From the NCBI GenBank assembly GCA_900380265.1, contig LR025083.1, positions 868,001 to 932,000 of the forward strand: 64,000 nucleotides of DNA, written 5' to 3'. A program made the position numbers and the translations under genes. Each line of letters begins with the position of its first letter. Positions within the stretch are counted from its first letter, which is position 1. The notes beneath the pieces are model-generated. The model searched no databases. It worked only from the letters and a program-made list of their open reading frames with translations, and was not told where the DNA came from. This document shows positions 45,061-55,769 of the stretch, in pieces. Source of the stretch: Serratia symbiotica. GTDB lineage: Bacteria; Pseudomonadota; Gammaproteobacteria; Enterobacterales; Enterobacteriaceae.

Positions 45061-46039
45061 CCAACCATTAATTAGGCGGATAAAGGATGTTACCCAGCAT
45101 TGGCAGGATGAAAAGGCCAGCCTTATGCTAGGTCCTGCGTATTTACTCGTGGCTTTGTGCAGTATTATACGGCCGATCTCGGGGTGTCAGGCGTTGACGG
45201 CCCCGCCCTTTCCGTTGCTTCTGGTAGGCTTGGCAATTCGCGCAGGATCATTGCGTTAGCTGGTGAGCCACTCCGACCAAGTCCCGTTAGGCAGCGCGAT
45301 ATCCTTGCCAATACCCCGCCAACGCTAGAACTGTCAGGTCTAGCGTGCACAGCCAATGGCTACTGGACTATATTGAGGATTCACACTATGACAGTACAGG
45401 TTGATTTCCGAGCACTGGTGAGCTATCTGTTATTTGGCTGGCGGGCCTTCTCTCGTGAGTTGGCCCGCTGGTTTGTTCAGGGGGTGGGAAGCGTTAGGCC
45501 GAGCGGTTTGGGTCACTCGATCGGTTGATGTGCGAGGCGTCCGATCAATGACAAGCCTTGAGTGAGAGGTTCTGGAGTTCAAGGTTGAGTGCGGGAACGT
45601 TACGTCAGGCGCGACGAATTTATTCATTATTAGCAGGTGGTGGAGTCACGGTTTGACGTGATTTACCAGAAGCCGGACATAATACAATTGCGTAAGGTGG
45701 CAGGAGGATAAAGATGATAGCGACCGAATAGGCGCGCAGCGAAGGGTTGTCCTAGGTGTTACTGAAGTTGCTCAACCAGGCGCGGGCCTGTCCGGTTACT
45801 GACCGGTTGTTGTGGTTGTAGGCCATTCGTTCTACCCGGATATAACCATGTTGGAGCTAAAAAAAGAGTTTCTGTTCCTTGAGGGAACAGTCTGCTACGC
45901 CACCTTGGCCACCGGCGCCTCATCGACAGCCACGCGAATACTGAAAGGAGTCAATCTGCTGAAATACGGCACCGACGATATCTCCGCCTTGCCTGCCAGC
46001 GAAGTACTGGGGGGAGTAGCCATAATATCCGTGCAGTTA
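45061..46039. other. Prophage: small late genes, not identified
   Basis: Mu carries several small genes between lysis and terminase (gp24-gp27 area). Open pieces such as 45157-45528 (+; VDFRALVSYLLFGWRAFSRE) and the start of 45812-46213 (+; MLELKKEFLFLEG, then possible leucine-rich coil) probably derive from them, but I cannot assign families. Confidence 0.4.
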
Positions 46040-46490
46040 TATCGAGTATTGTCTCCATTGGTGCGTGAATGGCTCGACCTGCCGCTAACCAAGCGTAATT
46101 TCAGTGGCTACTGCGAGCTGGAGACGTTGCTGCGGGATAAAGGACAGTATCGGTCAGGCGCAGATTTCCCGCTACGGGCAGCAGGTATAACGCCGTTTTT
46201 CTGCTGTCCGTGAAGCCACAGAGGTAACACGAGTTATTACCGAAAGGCGGAAGATGAGTAGGATAAACGCTTGGAGGTGATTATCGCTACTGTCCAGGCC
46301 GATATTCTGAGCGTACTAATTGGCGTGCGTGAGGCTAGTAATGAGGAGATGGAGCCGGCAGAGAGCCCTCGCTGTTAGCCAAGGTGGGCAAAGTATTTCC
46401 ACCTGACCCGCTCGTTAGTGAGTCTCAAACGCTATCAGGTGGAGGTGCGCGAGCAATCTCCGCTTGCCTCGATGAGCTGGATCAGAAAGT
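46040..46490 (+). pseudogene. Phage terminase small subunit (DUF3486-like), decayed
   Basis: LSPLVREWLDLPLTKRNFSG and YCELETLLRDKGQY match the conserved start of DUF3486-type terminase small subunits (PPxVRxWLDxALTxxNFSGYxxLExLLREKGY). After a stop and shifts the pieces DKRLEVIIATVQADILSVLI and ARAISACLDELDQKV follow. It normally lies directly before the large subunit, as here. Confidence 0.7.
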
Positions 46491-46560
46491 AAAAACAACG
46501 ACGGCATGTGAGTCTGGAAACCGTGCAGTGTATCTGTCAAAAAATTTACGAGATGATCAA

Positions 46561-47820
46561 ATGAGCGCGGTACTAGAGCTTTACCCTTACCAACAGCACT
46601 GGTTTCTTGATCGGTCGCGCTTTAAAATCAGCCAGGTTGCGGGTCAGACCGGCAAAACCTTTACCACTACGCTGGAGCTGGCTGACGACTGTTTGAGACC
46701 GAAGCCCGTGGCAGTCGCACCCGCTGAGTTATTCTTTCGCGCGGTAAGCGCCAGGCCAAAGAAGCGATAGGGAAGGGGTTAAGAAGCATTGTTAGGTGTA
46801 CGGCCTGGGTATCCGTAAAATCGAAGGCAGCGTAAACGGCTCGGTTGGTGAGCGTTACAGGATGCTGGAGGCAGTGCTGCCGGGCGGACCACGCATTACC
46901 GTACTGCCAGCTAACTCTAATACGGCGTGCAGTTTTGTGGCTAACGTGCTTCTGGATCTATTTGCCTTTTATTCCGATAGCCGCAAATCTAGTCGGCCCT
47001 GTTTCCGGTAATATCGAACGGCCACAAGCTGTGCGTCACCTCTACCCAATGTCAAGGGCAACAAGTTTTATGAACCGATTACCTACCCGTCGCCGGGTGG
47101 CGCCTGGTCGCGCCATCGGGTCGATGTTCACCAGGTAATCAAAGACGGCCTGCCCGTGACCTCACTGCTCTCAAGCAGGCACTCAATGATGACGATGCCT
47201 GGGCGCAATAGTTTGAACTGCACTGTCTGGATCAAGCTTTCGTCTGGCTTGCCCATAACCTAATTGATGGAGCTGAACACCCGCAGGCGGGCAAGCCTGG
47301 GCACTATCAAGGTGTCCTGTTTGTTGGGTCGATATCGGCCTTTGCCATGACCTGTTTGTGAATGGTTGATTCAGAGGTCGGCGATCTGTATTAGACACGC
47401 GATATTATTACCCGCAAGCGTGCCGTTTGCCGAGTAGGATGCACTGCTCGATGCGGCTTTTGTCACTACTGGGTTCTGCGCTTCTGCATGGATTAGATTG
47501 GCGTGGGTAGAAGCCGATGGAAGATGCGAAGCGCCGTCATGCAGCCCGCTGGTTAAAGAGGTATTATTCACATCGCTCACAAACTGACGCTGCCCACGCG
47601 TAATAAGAGGTGTTTGAAGACCAGTGCTTGCGAGTATTACAGGATGATCACGCACTACGGGCCGATTTACATAAACTAAGAAAGTGATGCGGCCGACCGG
47701 GCACCGCGTTTTCCGCCGCCAGTGATTCTGCCGGGTAAGCTGACCGTGCCTAGGCGCTGTTTTTAGCGCCTAACGTCGCTGACCAGCCGGAGGCGGGTCG
47801 CGCTCATTTCTGTTGTCCAC
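46561..47820 (+). pseudogene. Phage terminase large subunit (Mu gp28-like), decayed
   Basis: Starting at ATG 46561, the frame reads MSAVLELYPYQQHWFLDRSR and FKISQVAGQTGKTFTTTLEL (matching ARQTGKTFTTTLE; the Walker A-like motif is intact). Further pieces are VLPGGPRITVLPANSNTA, ALFPVISNGHKLCVTSTQC, LKQALNDDDAWAQ, FELHCLDQAFVWLAHNLIDG and KPGHYQGVLFVG, in the family's order. The span is about 1.25 kb against about 1.6 kb in Mu, so parts are deleted as well as frameshifted. The intact protein is the motor that packages phage DNA. Confidence 0.85.
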
Positions 47821-47829
47821 GTCAGGCCT

Positions 47830-48945
47830 TCCCATTGATGAAGAAATATTGATGATTATCGATAAAAAGCGTTATTCAGTGACATCCTGCCCGGGCGCGC
47901 AGTCTCGCAGGCCTGCGTCAGCCGTTTGGTTATTGACTGAATCATGATCCGATATTGTGCGCGTGGGGTTAGGCGATTGGCGTGTACCGCTGCTTGCGAG
48001 CTGAATCCTTGGTCGGCAGCAGTATCCAGCGATGTAAATAGGCGGTCAAATGCCTGGAGCGCAGACTGGGTCCGGGCAAGCGTCTGCTAAGGCGGTGCGG
48101 TTTATTGAACAGACTCTGACACAGTGGGATATGAATCGCATCATCGGCGAGCTGCTGAATGCCCCTTTTTGGTTATCACCCCGCCGCCCTGCTCGTCTAA
48201 AAGACGGACAGCATCTGGTGGTGACCGATGTGGTGGGCAAGAAGCCGGAGTAGGTTACCTTTGATATCGAGAATCGCCTTCGCTTTCACGCCAGTAGTCG
48301 GGACTCATAGGTGAGTGATTACCTCCGCGCAAATTTGCGGTGCCCACTACCCCTATCTTTTACAACTCTTACAACTGTGCTGACTTGTTGCTATGTTTCT
48401 GGCCGGGTGATGTTCAAGAAAGCAGGCTGGTCATTCTGGATGCACTTTAGTGAGAAATACGGCACCCCTGGGTGGTTGGGCGTCATCCAGATAGTTAGGA
48501 CCAGGTAAAGATCGCCCACTGCTATACCTCTTCGAGCAGATGGTACAGGATGCGGTGATGGTAATGAGTGCAGTGAATTAGATACTCCGCTGGTTGCTTG
48601 AGCTGAACTTTAGTGATGTGCCGGTGCCGACGTGGCGACTATGAGAGCAGGAGACCATCGATGAGGTGCAGGCCAAACGTGACCAGAGTCTGGCGCAAAC
48701 GGCTGGGTTTCAGTGCCCGGTACTATCAGCGTGAATATGGCCTGCAACCCGGCGATTTTTTCATGGAAAGTGCGCCACACGCTACCCTTCAGCCGCACAG
48801 GCGCTGAGCAAGACGCTACAACCGCTGCCCACCCCGTTATTTGATGCGGTAAAATCGGGTATTGCCCAGCGAGCTGAGCTGGAAACTGGCTGCACTTACT
48901 CTGAGATACTCGCGGACGCGCTACAGGCACCTGAGTCCGCGTGAT
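47830..48945 (+). pseudogene. Phage portal protein (Mu gp29/DUF935-like), decayed
   Basis: Pieces include AKAVRFIEQTLTQWDMNRII and GELLNAPFWLSPRRPARLKD, then VVTDVVGKKPE with VTFDIENRLRFHASSRDS (matching VxDVVxKKPExFxFDxxGRLRF). VMFKKAGWSFWMHFSEKYGT (matching FKKGGWKFWLxFLEKYGxP) is the clearest signature. Later come DEVQAKRDQSLAQT and QALSKTLQPLPTPLFDAVKS. Stops lie between nearly all pieces. The span is 1.1 kb against about 1.5 kb in Mu. Confidence 0.82.
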
Positions 48946-48970
48946 GTCTGTCCCAACGACTGGGCGGGTA

Positions 48971-49770
48971 CATGCCTAGACTCTACGATAACGAACTGAC
49001 GCTGCTTTTGAACCTGCTACCAAAACGGGTCATCGCTTACCTGAAAGCCAAAGATTTACCTTCCTGGGATTGCAGGATGTCTGGTAGCAAGCAATGCTCA
49101 AAGTGAGGCGCTAGCCAAGATGACGCGACTGGATATTTTGCAGGATATTTATCAGGCGCTGGACATCTCGCTGGCTGAGGGGGAAACCGGCAATGGTTTG
49201 CCAAAGAATTGATCCTTCACTGCAGACAAGGGATGGTGGGCAACAGGAGGCCCGACTCGTTCAGTGGTGAGTCGGTCATCGTACAACTGGGCAGCTCGCT
49301 GCGGCTGGAGACCATTTACCGAACTCATTTGAGTACCTTTACAACGCCGGGGCTGGGCAGCAATGCGAGAGAATGTCTCGGTGTGTCCTTACAGGATGTA
49401 TGTGGCGATACGTGATAATCGCACCCGGAAAATCAACCTGGTGCTTGTATGGCCGAGTATTTCATGCCGATGACTCGCCATGGCGAGTTCTATCCGCCAA
49501 TGGCTGGTGCTGCCGCTGTGTCGTGATTGCTTTGTTAGCGTAAGACATTAAAGCGAATGGGCTAAAAGTGAAAACGTTCGGCGCCCGCCTGCGCTGGTCG
49601 TTACACATGGTGTCACGCAAAACCGGCGAAATGCAGCCAGTTGCCAGCTTGCACTCGACAATCATACGGTGTTTTTCCTGGATATTGGCTGGTCCTATAA
49701 CCACGGTGAAGGCTATCGATCTGACTTCAACCGCTGTCAGGGCCGTTACACCCACCCTTGGCCGTTAACA
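48971..49770 (+). pseudogene. Phage minor head protein (Mu gp30/SPP1 gp7-like), decayed
   Basis: Pieces read LPKRVIAYLKAKDL, MTRLDILQDIYQALDISLAE, WFAKELILHCRQ, SVIVQLGSSLRLETIYRTHL, then YVAIRDNRTRK, LRWSLHMVSRKTG-type fragments and FFLDIGWSYNHG. The RLETIYRTNxxTAY motif and the later 'RDxRTRxxHxxLHG' region are typical of the phage head morphogenesis domain of gp30-like proteins. At least four frame changes are needed to follow it. Confidence 0.72.
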
Positions 49771-49785
49771 CCCTGTGGATACTAG

Positions 49786-50275
49786 AATGATCGCTACTAT
49801 TCTATTTGTTGAGATAACCGATAACGACCTGAAACAGGTGCTAAAGCAACTGGAGAAAGCCGCTTACTACCTAACCGATGATGCGACGCTAGTCTGAAAT
49901 GCTGACCCGGCAACTGGCCTTAATTTGAAGAACAGGGCAGCCACGCTGGAAACCGTCGGTCGCTGCACTCGCTAGCCAGGGTATGACGTTCTCCTGGGAT
50001 GGGGATTTACGCTGCAGCGTGACATCGGAATATGATGCACATCAGGTGATGTCGGCACGATTCTCCTTTATGCCCGCATTCATCAATGGCGGGCAGGCTG
50101 GAAGGGGTAACTCGGTAACACTCCTTGCGCGTCCGTATCTACCGATCTCCGCAGCGGGAGACTTAGGCGCTGAGGTTAAACTCCAGCTGCTCGGTGAAGT
50201 GCTTTATCACCTGCAAAAGGCCACCCACCGGCAAGTGCTACCTGATGCGCTCAGGGGCTGAAATGATGCAATTCG
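49786..50275 (+). pseudogene. GpG-like phage virion morphogenesis protein, decayed
   Basis: The + strand starts MIATILFVEITDNDLKQVLK, then QLEKAAYYLTDDA in one frame. After shifts it gives QPRWKPS, SVTSEYDAHQVM and INGGQAGRGNSVTLLARPYL, matching the 'GGQAGRGxxVxIPARPFL' region conserved near the C-terminus of Mu protein G / virion morphogenesis proteins. The remainder is LLGEVLYHLQKA. Confidence 0.75.
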
Positions 50276-50454
50276 ATACCGGACGCGTTTCTACCTTTAT
50301 AAAGCTTTATACCCGTTCTGAACGCGTTATGCCCGCTCGCAGAGGCAGTATGCGAATGCTGCATACAATACGCAAATCAAATATTTAAAGTTCTTTAAAA
50401 GTAAAATCATCCAACCCGACATAACCTGTCATCCTAATAGTCAATCGAGGCGCC

Positions 50455-51060
50455 ATGAAACCCCTGCATATTCTCAAGTCAGGCTACTGTATTACCGGCT
50501 AGGGTGATAGAGTGACATTTACTGAAAATAATTTGCATGTCTGTGCGAATGCTTATGATCCGGCGTTGCATAAAGATTTAGTCGTGATCGGTCATCCGAC
50601 GACCAATGTATCGGCTTATGTGTGATCAAGGGGTTATCGGCGCAAGGACGTGATTTAATAGCCGAACCCCAACAACTGGAGTCGACATTGATCGAATCCG
50701 TGTCTATTGGGCGTTACAAAAAATCTTAGCCGTCTTCTATGTCAGATTCACCCATAATCCGGTACCCGGTGTTTACTATTTGCAAGACGTTGTTTCCTGG
50801 ATGCCCCAGCTGCCTGGCGCTGTATGAAACTAAACGGGCAGTTGGGTGGACAGCAATATCCTCTTAAGAGAGAAACAGGCTTTATCGACCTCGTGCTCGA
50901 TGAGCATGATCTGACGGTACCGCTCGATCATCGCGAATAGGCGGCATCGATGTTTAATAAAGAAATCAAGATAATTAAACGGGCTACCGGCGGTATTTTT
51001 AAGTCCTGATCAGTACGTCGCCTAACTGGCGCAGCCGGGTTCGGTTTATGCCAGTCACGC
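50455..51060 (+). pseudogene. Phage head maturation protease (Mu I-like), decayed
   Basis: ATG at 50455 with GAGG five bases upstream. It reads MKPLHILKSGYCITG, stop, VTFTENNLHVCANAYDPALH, KDLVVIGHPTTNVSAYV, matching the start of Mu I-type proteases/scaffolds (VTFSExDLxxxAxAYDPALHxAPLVIGHP). Further pieces are NPVPGVYY-type residues in a shifted frame and ETGFIDLVLDEHDLTVPLDH. The 3' limit is arbitrary. Confidence 0.72.
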
Positions 51061-51589
51061 TACCAAAGCCTTGATAAGAGAGGCCGACTGGAACAAGAAC
51101 AATGGCGATCTAGTGGAATATATTGAAGCCAGGATGGAAGTGGTAGGGCCAATATCGGCCTGCGCTCCAATGTCATTACAATGGGATCCAGTGTGATGGT
51201 GTCGTTTCCCTTCCATAAGGTGTTGCAAGGTCGCTGAGCGGGAACGAACGCAAATGTATCACCGCCGAGCTTTCAAAAGTTTATTCCAGGTGGATGAGAT
51301 GCTGATTGGCGCGTTGGTGCAGCTGGCGAAAGACGTTAAAACTATGACTGACCTGTGGAAAGATAACCTGATGCTGCATGTTGTCAATTTTAGTTAGCCA
51401 GCAGTGATAGCACGGATGAGTATATCCCTCCTTTGGCTATACCGTTCTCCCTCAGGGGATGCTGCTAGCCGATCCCTTTGACAGTGTTGGTGGTAAAGTG
51501 GGCAATATCCGCTACACCGATATTTAAAAAGTCGCAGTGGTAGGGAGTGAGGCTGTTATCTGATTAGTGGCATTAAAGGAGCGTAACAG
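51061..51589 (+). pseudogene. Possible major head protein region, decayed
   Basis: Between the protease relic and DUF2190, where Mu has its major head protein T. Fragments read YASHATKALIREADWNKNNG, DLVEYIEARMEVV, NIGLRSNVITMGSSVMVSFP, FQVDEMLIGALVQLAKDVKT and MTDLWKDNLMLHVVNF. I cannot match them firmly to gpT, so the assignment rests on position. At about 0.5 kb it is much shorter than a capsid gene. Confidence 0.35.
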
Positions 51590-51935
51590 ATGATCACGCT
51601 ACAGGTGGTATTAATCACGATTGTAGTGGCAGTGGAGGATTTAGCCGTCCATCGGCTGGTTGGTATGACGGCAAACCCTTTAAGGGCGCCGGGATGGAGC
51701 TCGGTACCGTCGAGGTCTCCGGTAAAAGGGATAGCGTACTGATTAATGTGCTTGGCATCATGGCAGTAGAGACATGGCCGCGATTAGCGCGGGTGAGCTG
51801 CTCAAGGTCGACAGTGAAACCAGGGTAGTATCAGAAAGCGCGTTAACCGGCCGCGGGCTGCCGGTGCAATGGTGGGCATGCCTAGATGTGGCCACAAACG
51901 CAGGAAAGATTACACGCATGGTCAGAGGTATCTGA
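51590..51935 (+). pseudogene. DUF2190-like phage capsid-associated protein, decayed
   Basis: ATG at 51590-51592 with AGGAG eight bases upstream. After a frame change it reads DGKPFKGAGMELGTVEVSGK and RDSVLINVLGIMAVE, resembling DUF2190 proteins (small beta-rich proteins found next to phage head genes). Later fragments (GVVSESALTGRGLPVQWWA type) are out of frame. It is short, as the family is (about 110 residues). Confidence 0.5.
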
Positions 51936-51944
51936 TGGCGTAGT

Positions 51945-52320
51945 GAACATTAGAGGATATTAGGTGATTGCTCTCACACCATACGCTGGTTCAGCTGACG
52001 TAGGATGTCTCAGGCGAAGCTCTAATGGGTGTCCTGCCTAATGTAATTAACGATAAGGTGCTGAACGACGCTATTCGCTATGCTGATGAGTTGATCGATT
52101 CCGATCTGCGCGTGCGTTACGTCTTGCCGATGAAGACTATTCCCACTGTACTGGGCGATATGGCGCTCAATCTGGTGACGTATAGATTGTACCTTCGTCG
52201 TCCCGACGGCCAAATGCCGAGGCGATAAAAGAGGGGCATTGCGGTCGACTGAAAATGCTGGAAGTTTTGCATGAAGGTAAAGTGATGTTAGGTATTGCCG
52301 CTAGTGGTCCGGTTTTCTCC
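51945..52320 (+). pseudogene. Mu gp36-like (DUF1320) protein, decayed
   Basis: In one frame: VLPNVINDKVLNDAIRYADE, LIDSDLRVRYVLPMKTIPTV, LGDMALNLVTYRLYLRRPDG. This is the core of DUF1320/gp36 (AxxDAxAEIDxYLxxRYxLPLxTVPxxLxxLAxDIAxYRL), a head-tail connector-type protein. The N-terminal part before 52025 and the C-terminal part after 52228 are in other frames. Confidence 0.75.
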
Positions 52321-52385
52321 TAGCCGGGGGTTTATGTCCGTGCCCGTTAGGTGTGGTTTAGCAGCGGGCGGTTTACTGGAGGACT

Positions 52386-52700
52386 GTGAATGGCGCTCGA
52401 TATCATGCGTGTCCTTTTAGGCCTGCTGACAAAACGCTGACTAAAGCTGGAGGTTATTTCCTGAGCAGCCGGAGTGCTTGCATCTCCATCATCCGCTCGG
52501 TGCGCCCTGCTCAGGATTGCTGGCTCACGGGTTGGCGACATTTAGGATGTGGCATGGCATTTCAGTCACGGGTGTTGCATTTTATGCTGACTCTGGTGAT
52601 GGACCAGCTTAACAGTAACGAGGGCGATTGCCTTTCTTGACACCCTGCATCGGACGTTGGCGGCTTTAGGCCGCCGAACTGTCGCCGCCCATTGTGGCTA
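52386..52700 (+). pseudogene. Possible Mu gp37-like tail protein, decayed
   Basis: It follows the gp36 relic directly. The open stretch 52386-52640 (+) gives no clear match by itself, but shifted fragments such as LGVRVLPLDADS-type residues suggest a gp37/DUF1834-like tail terminator. The call is mainly by position. Confidence 0.3.
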
Positions 52701-54179
52701 ACTGATAAGGTTTTAGGTCAATCTATGGGCAATAGCAATAGGCACTGATGGTCGCGACAGAAACCTGGTTTGTGCAGGACTGGCCGCAGGCTTCCTTTCT
52801 ACGTACTTAGGAATGACAATGATGAGTGAAAATAACGAGGTGATCGATGTTGAAGTTTCGCTACAACAGTGAGTACCCGAATGCGCACCCCTTCGTCTGG
52901 CTGATAGCCGTAACCAGGATGTGATGTTTTGTCCCGGTGAGGTAGTCGATATGTGCTGGTTAATCATTGGTTTATTGTTTCTCTGTAACCCCAGGCTATC
53001 TAACTTTCTGAGTTTTTGATTATCACGATAGGTCGCCTGACCCCAAACCGCTGACCGATTTTGAACAGCGATTACTCGCCGCGAAACACCCGACCGTCAC
53101 ACGGCCGTTATTCTTATGACGGCCAACAAATGAATGGTCCGCTTTGCGCTTACCGGATGGCAGTATTCTAGATGTAATGTGCTGGCCGGGTTAGGAAGCC
53201 ACTTTTCGGAGGGATAATGATTATGTGCTGAGCTGGGAACTACTCTGGGCAGTCAGTTTGCCGAACGGGCGCGCATTGGCCGCAAGCCCGGCCTGAAGTG
53301 TGTCGCCGATACAGCGGATGAATATAGCTTAAGCGTGCGGTTTCATTAGCAGTCCTGTGAACCGACCTCGCAATGGGAAAGGCTGCAGACGGGCTGTCGT
53401 GCCATCATGCGCTGGCGTGTATTCGCGGAAATAGGAAGCGCTTGGGCATTTTGTGATTAGCGGCTTACGTGCCGCACGGTGTTGGCGCAGGCCGATGGTA
53501 TCGCCTAAAACCTGCAGGTCGCGATGCCAGTCTGCGCGAATTCATCGGCGATCTGAGTCAGCCGCTGAAACCGCCAGCAATCGCCACCAGACTACATAGA
53601 CAAGCCGCCGGGATAACCTAGGCGATCGCCATCGGCACACCGTTATTACGGTGGTGGGTCTGGCTTGTGAGGCGCAGTCGACACTGCCCAGGGCTTCGCA
53701 CGTGATCCGGGTGGAACGTCAGATGACAGCGAATCCGCTCACGGCGATAACACGCATCCCTGGGAGTATTAACAGTGTGGTAAGGCGGCCAGCTCTTGAT
53801 ACAGGGGTATTGATGTTCGCGGGCTTGTAGGTGCATTTTGGCGGCAAGTAGCCTGATCCCTGCTGCGGGCAAGGTGGCGACCACGGCCAGCCAGGGGAAA
53901 CCACGCTGGCTGCCTTGACGGCTGGCACCAGCCAGGCACTGCCCGGGTTGCTTGGTACTATGGATGGGCAGGTAGGTGGTGCGGTCAGCATCTGGAACGA
54001 CCTCGCCTCGGTGCTAAGCCGGGTGACCGGGCATCTGGTAACGCCTCTTTAGGAGGGACAATCATGTCTGCAAGCCAGCATAAAAAGAACACAGTCAGGG
54101 CGCCTAGCAGCATATTACCGCTGAGTGTGAGCACTGGGGTACGTTAGCCGCCGATTATTAGGGTGCCCATTGGTTATGT
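52701..54179. other. Prophage: collapsed tail module
   Basis: In Mu this interval holds gp38, sheath, tube, gp41, tape measure, N, and part of the baseplate (about 8 kb). Only 1.5 kb is present. Fragments near 53030-53240 (DPKPLTDFEQRLLAAKHPTV, LRLPDGSILDVMCWPG, RDNDYVLSWELL) look like one tail/baseplate protein I cannot name. Fragments near 53860-54050 (AALTAGTSQALPGLLGTMDG and VSIWNDLASVLSRVTGHLVT) look like the end of another. No tape-measure coiled coil was seen. Confidence 0.45.
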
Positions 54180-54655
54180 GCGGCTCATTTCTGTCAATCC
54201 TGATATCCCATTACACCGGTGTTGCCTGGCGGTATCACCCGGCATCCCGCTGATTCACGTGCAGGACAGCGTTGAGGAAACGCGCCATTCGTTCGTTAAC
54301 GACACATAGAAAACAGGCGGTACCCGCTTGACCTGGACCCCTGTATCATGGCCAAAAGGACATTACGCACGATATTACCCGGGCGTGCTCGGGATCCGAT
54401 TAACCGATCAGCTAAGTCGCCAGTCTGAGGAGGTGGCGGTGGAACTGGAAGATAGCGTCGGGCGCTGGTTTGGGCCTAGTTTCCGGGCAAAGGCGACACG
54501 CTCTCATTGGCGCTCGGGATGGTTGGCGTGCCATTACGTCCTTGGGTATCTGGCGATTTATGAAATAGAGATCAGTGGCTCGCTAGATAGGGTTTTGCTA
54601 CGCGGGCTATCCGCCTCCGTGAAGGCAAGTGCGACTTGCAGTGAGGCGGGGATAT
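54180..54655 (+). pseudogene. Late control D-like baseplate hub protein, truncated
   Basis: An open piece reads YYPGVLGIRLTDQLSRQSEE, VAVELEDSVGRWFGPSF, IYEIEISGSLDRVLLRGLSA. This matches the start of phage late control D / gp44-type hub proteins (DITxxIPxxLxxLxxTDxLxGxSDxLxVELxDxxGRW, then Y.LDEIExSGPPxxVxLRA). Only the first ~150 codons of roughly 350 are seen; the rest is missing or scrambled before the J relic. Confidence 0.68.
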
Positions 54656-54829
54656 AGGGTAATGGCTGTAACCGGCCAAAATCAGAACCCTGATGGGCTA
54701 TCGGTGAGGGGGGATATTCAGGCACTAAGATCATGCCGAGTTCGGGAGGTTCAGTGGCGGAAGATGATGAAGATTGTCGTCGTCGTATTCGGCTGGCTTG
54801 TCTGCCTTCAATACCTTCGGCTCACGTGA

Positions 54830-55310
54830 AGCGTACCCCTTTCATACCATGAGTACACATCCGGGCATTTGGGATGTGGCGGTGACCTGCCCGAAACCCA
54901 TAACAGTCAATCTGTAGCTGCTCCTAACTACCGGACTGCCGGACAAGACAGAGTGCTTAGTCTGGTAACGGCCCTGCTCTCAGAAGAGCGGGTGAGCCCG
55001 CTAAACGATACGGTTCCGGTTCTGCCCTGAGAAAGTCGACTATGCGATTAGGGCTGAGGTCACCTGTTATGCGAGCCAGCCGGGTGAGCCGTTATTAAAA
55101 CAGACGCGGCAGGCCGCTAAGTAGTATGTGGCCCGTTAGGTTAAACAGATGGCCTGGCTATTGTGTCGAGCTAGATTATCGCTGCCTTGTTAGTGTCAGG
55201 CGGTCACTGCCTACACCTAATTCGTTTCACGAACCTAAGTCGACAGTACTACAGGATCAGCAATGGCCGAATTGTACCGACATACAGCTGACCCTGGCAC
55301 AGAGAGCAGC
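54830..55310 (+). pseudogene. Baseplate assembly protein J, remnant
   Basis: Fragments read VLSLVTALLSEERVSPLNDT, VPVLP, then after shifts DYAIRAEVTCYASQPGEPL-type residues and LSVRRSLPTPNS. This matches the C-terminal half of phage J proteins (LLxxVxxxLxxExVRPLTDxVTV). The N-terminal half is missing, so it is truncated as well as frameshifted. Confidence 0.6.
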
Positions 55311-55760
55311 GATGGCTGATAAAAGCCTGTTACTGCCCGCTGGAGGTTGAGAAACATTTTCAGGAACTGCCGTCACAGGCAGTCCGGTTACAGAAAATTG
55401 CGCTGACACCGCTGTTGGTTTATCTGCTGGATATGACCGAGGCGTCAGCCCAGCCCGGCTGTCAGAATAACTGCGTTGACCGGCTCAATGGCTGGTATTT
55501 AGCAGAATCGGATGACGCTCGCTGTGCGATGCTGAAATCTGCTATCACGCCGTATTGCTATAAGGGCACCCTGGTCGATGCGGTCCATGATATAGGCGCT
55601 GGGTTCTGTGGAAGTTTCGACAACCGAAGGCCTGCGTTGCTTAAACCTGAACAAGCGCAAAGATCATCCCGATAGCGAAACGCACTGGTGTTGTACCGGG
55701 TGGTGATGAATACTTTGGTCACTAATCATCCGACGGCCAGATTGCGCTAGACGCTGGTCG
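55311..55760 (+). pseudogene. Phage tail protein I, decayed
   Basis: LLPAGG at the start, then KIALTPLLVYLLDMTEASAQ, and in 55415-55675 NCVDRLNGWYLAESDDARCA and MLKSAITPYCYKGTL, matching tail protein I (PWLAxxLxVDxWxxxxxExxRRAxIxxAxxLHRxKGTxxAV). The WLAEQ motif before NCVDRLNG is out of frame. It lies directly after J and before the tail fibre, the standard order. Confidence 0.75.
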
Positions 55761-55769
55761 CGTTTACAC

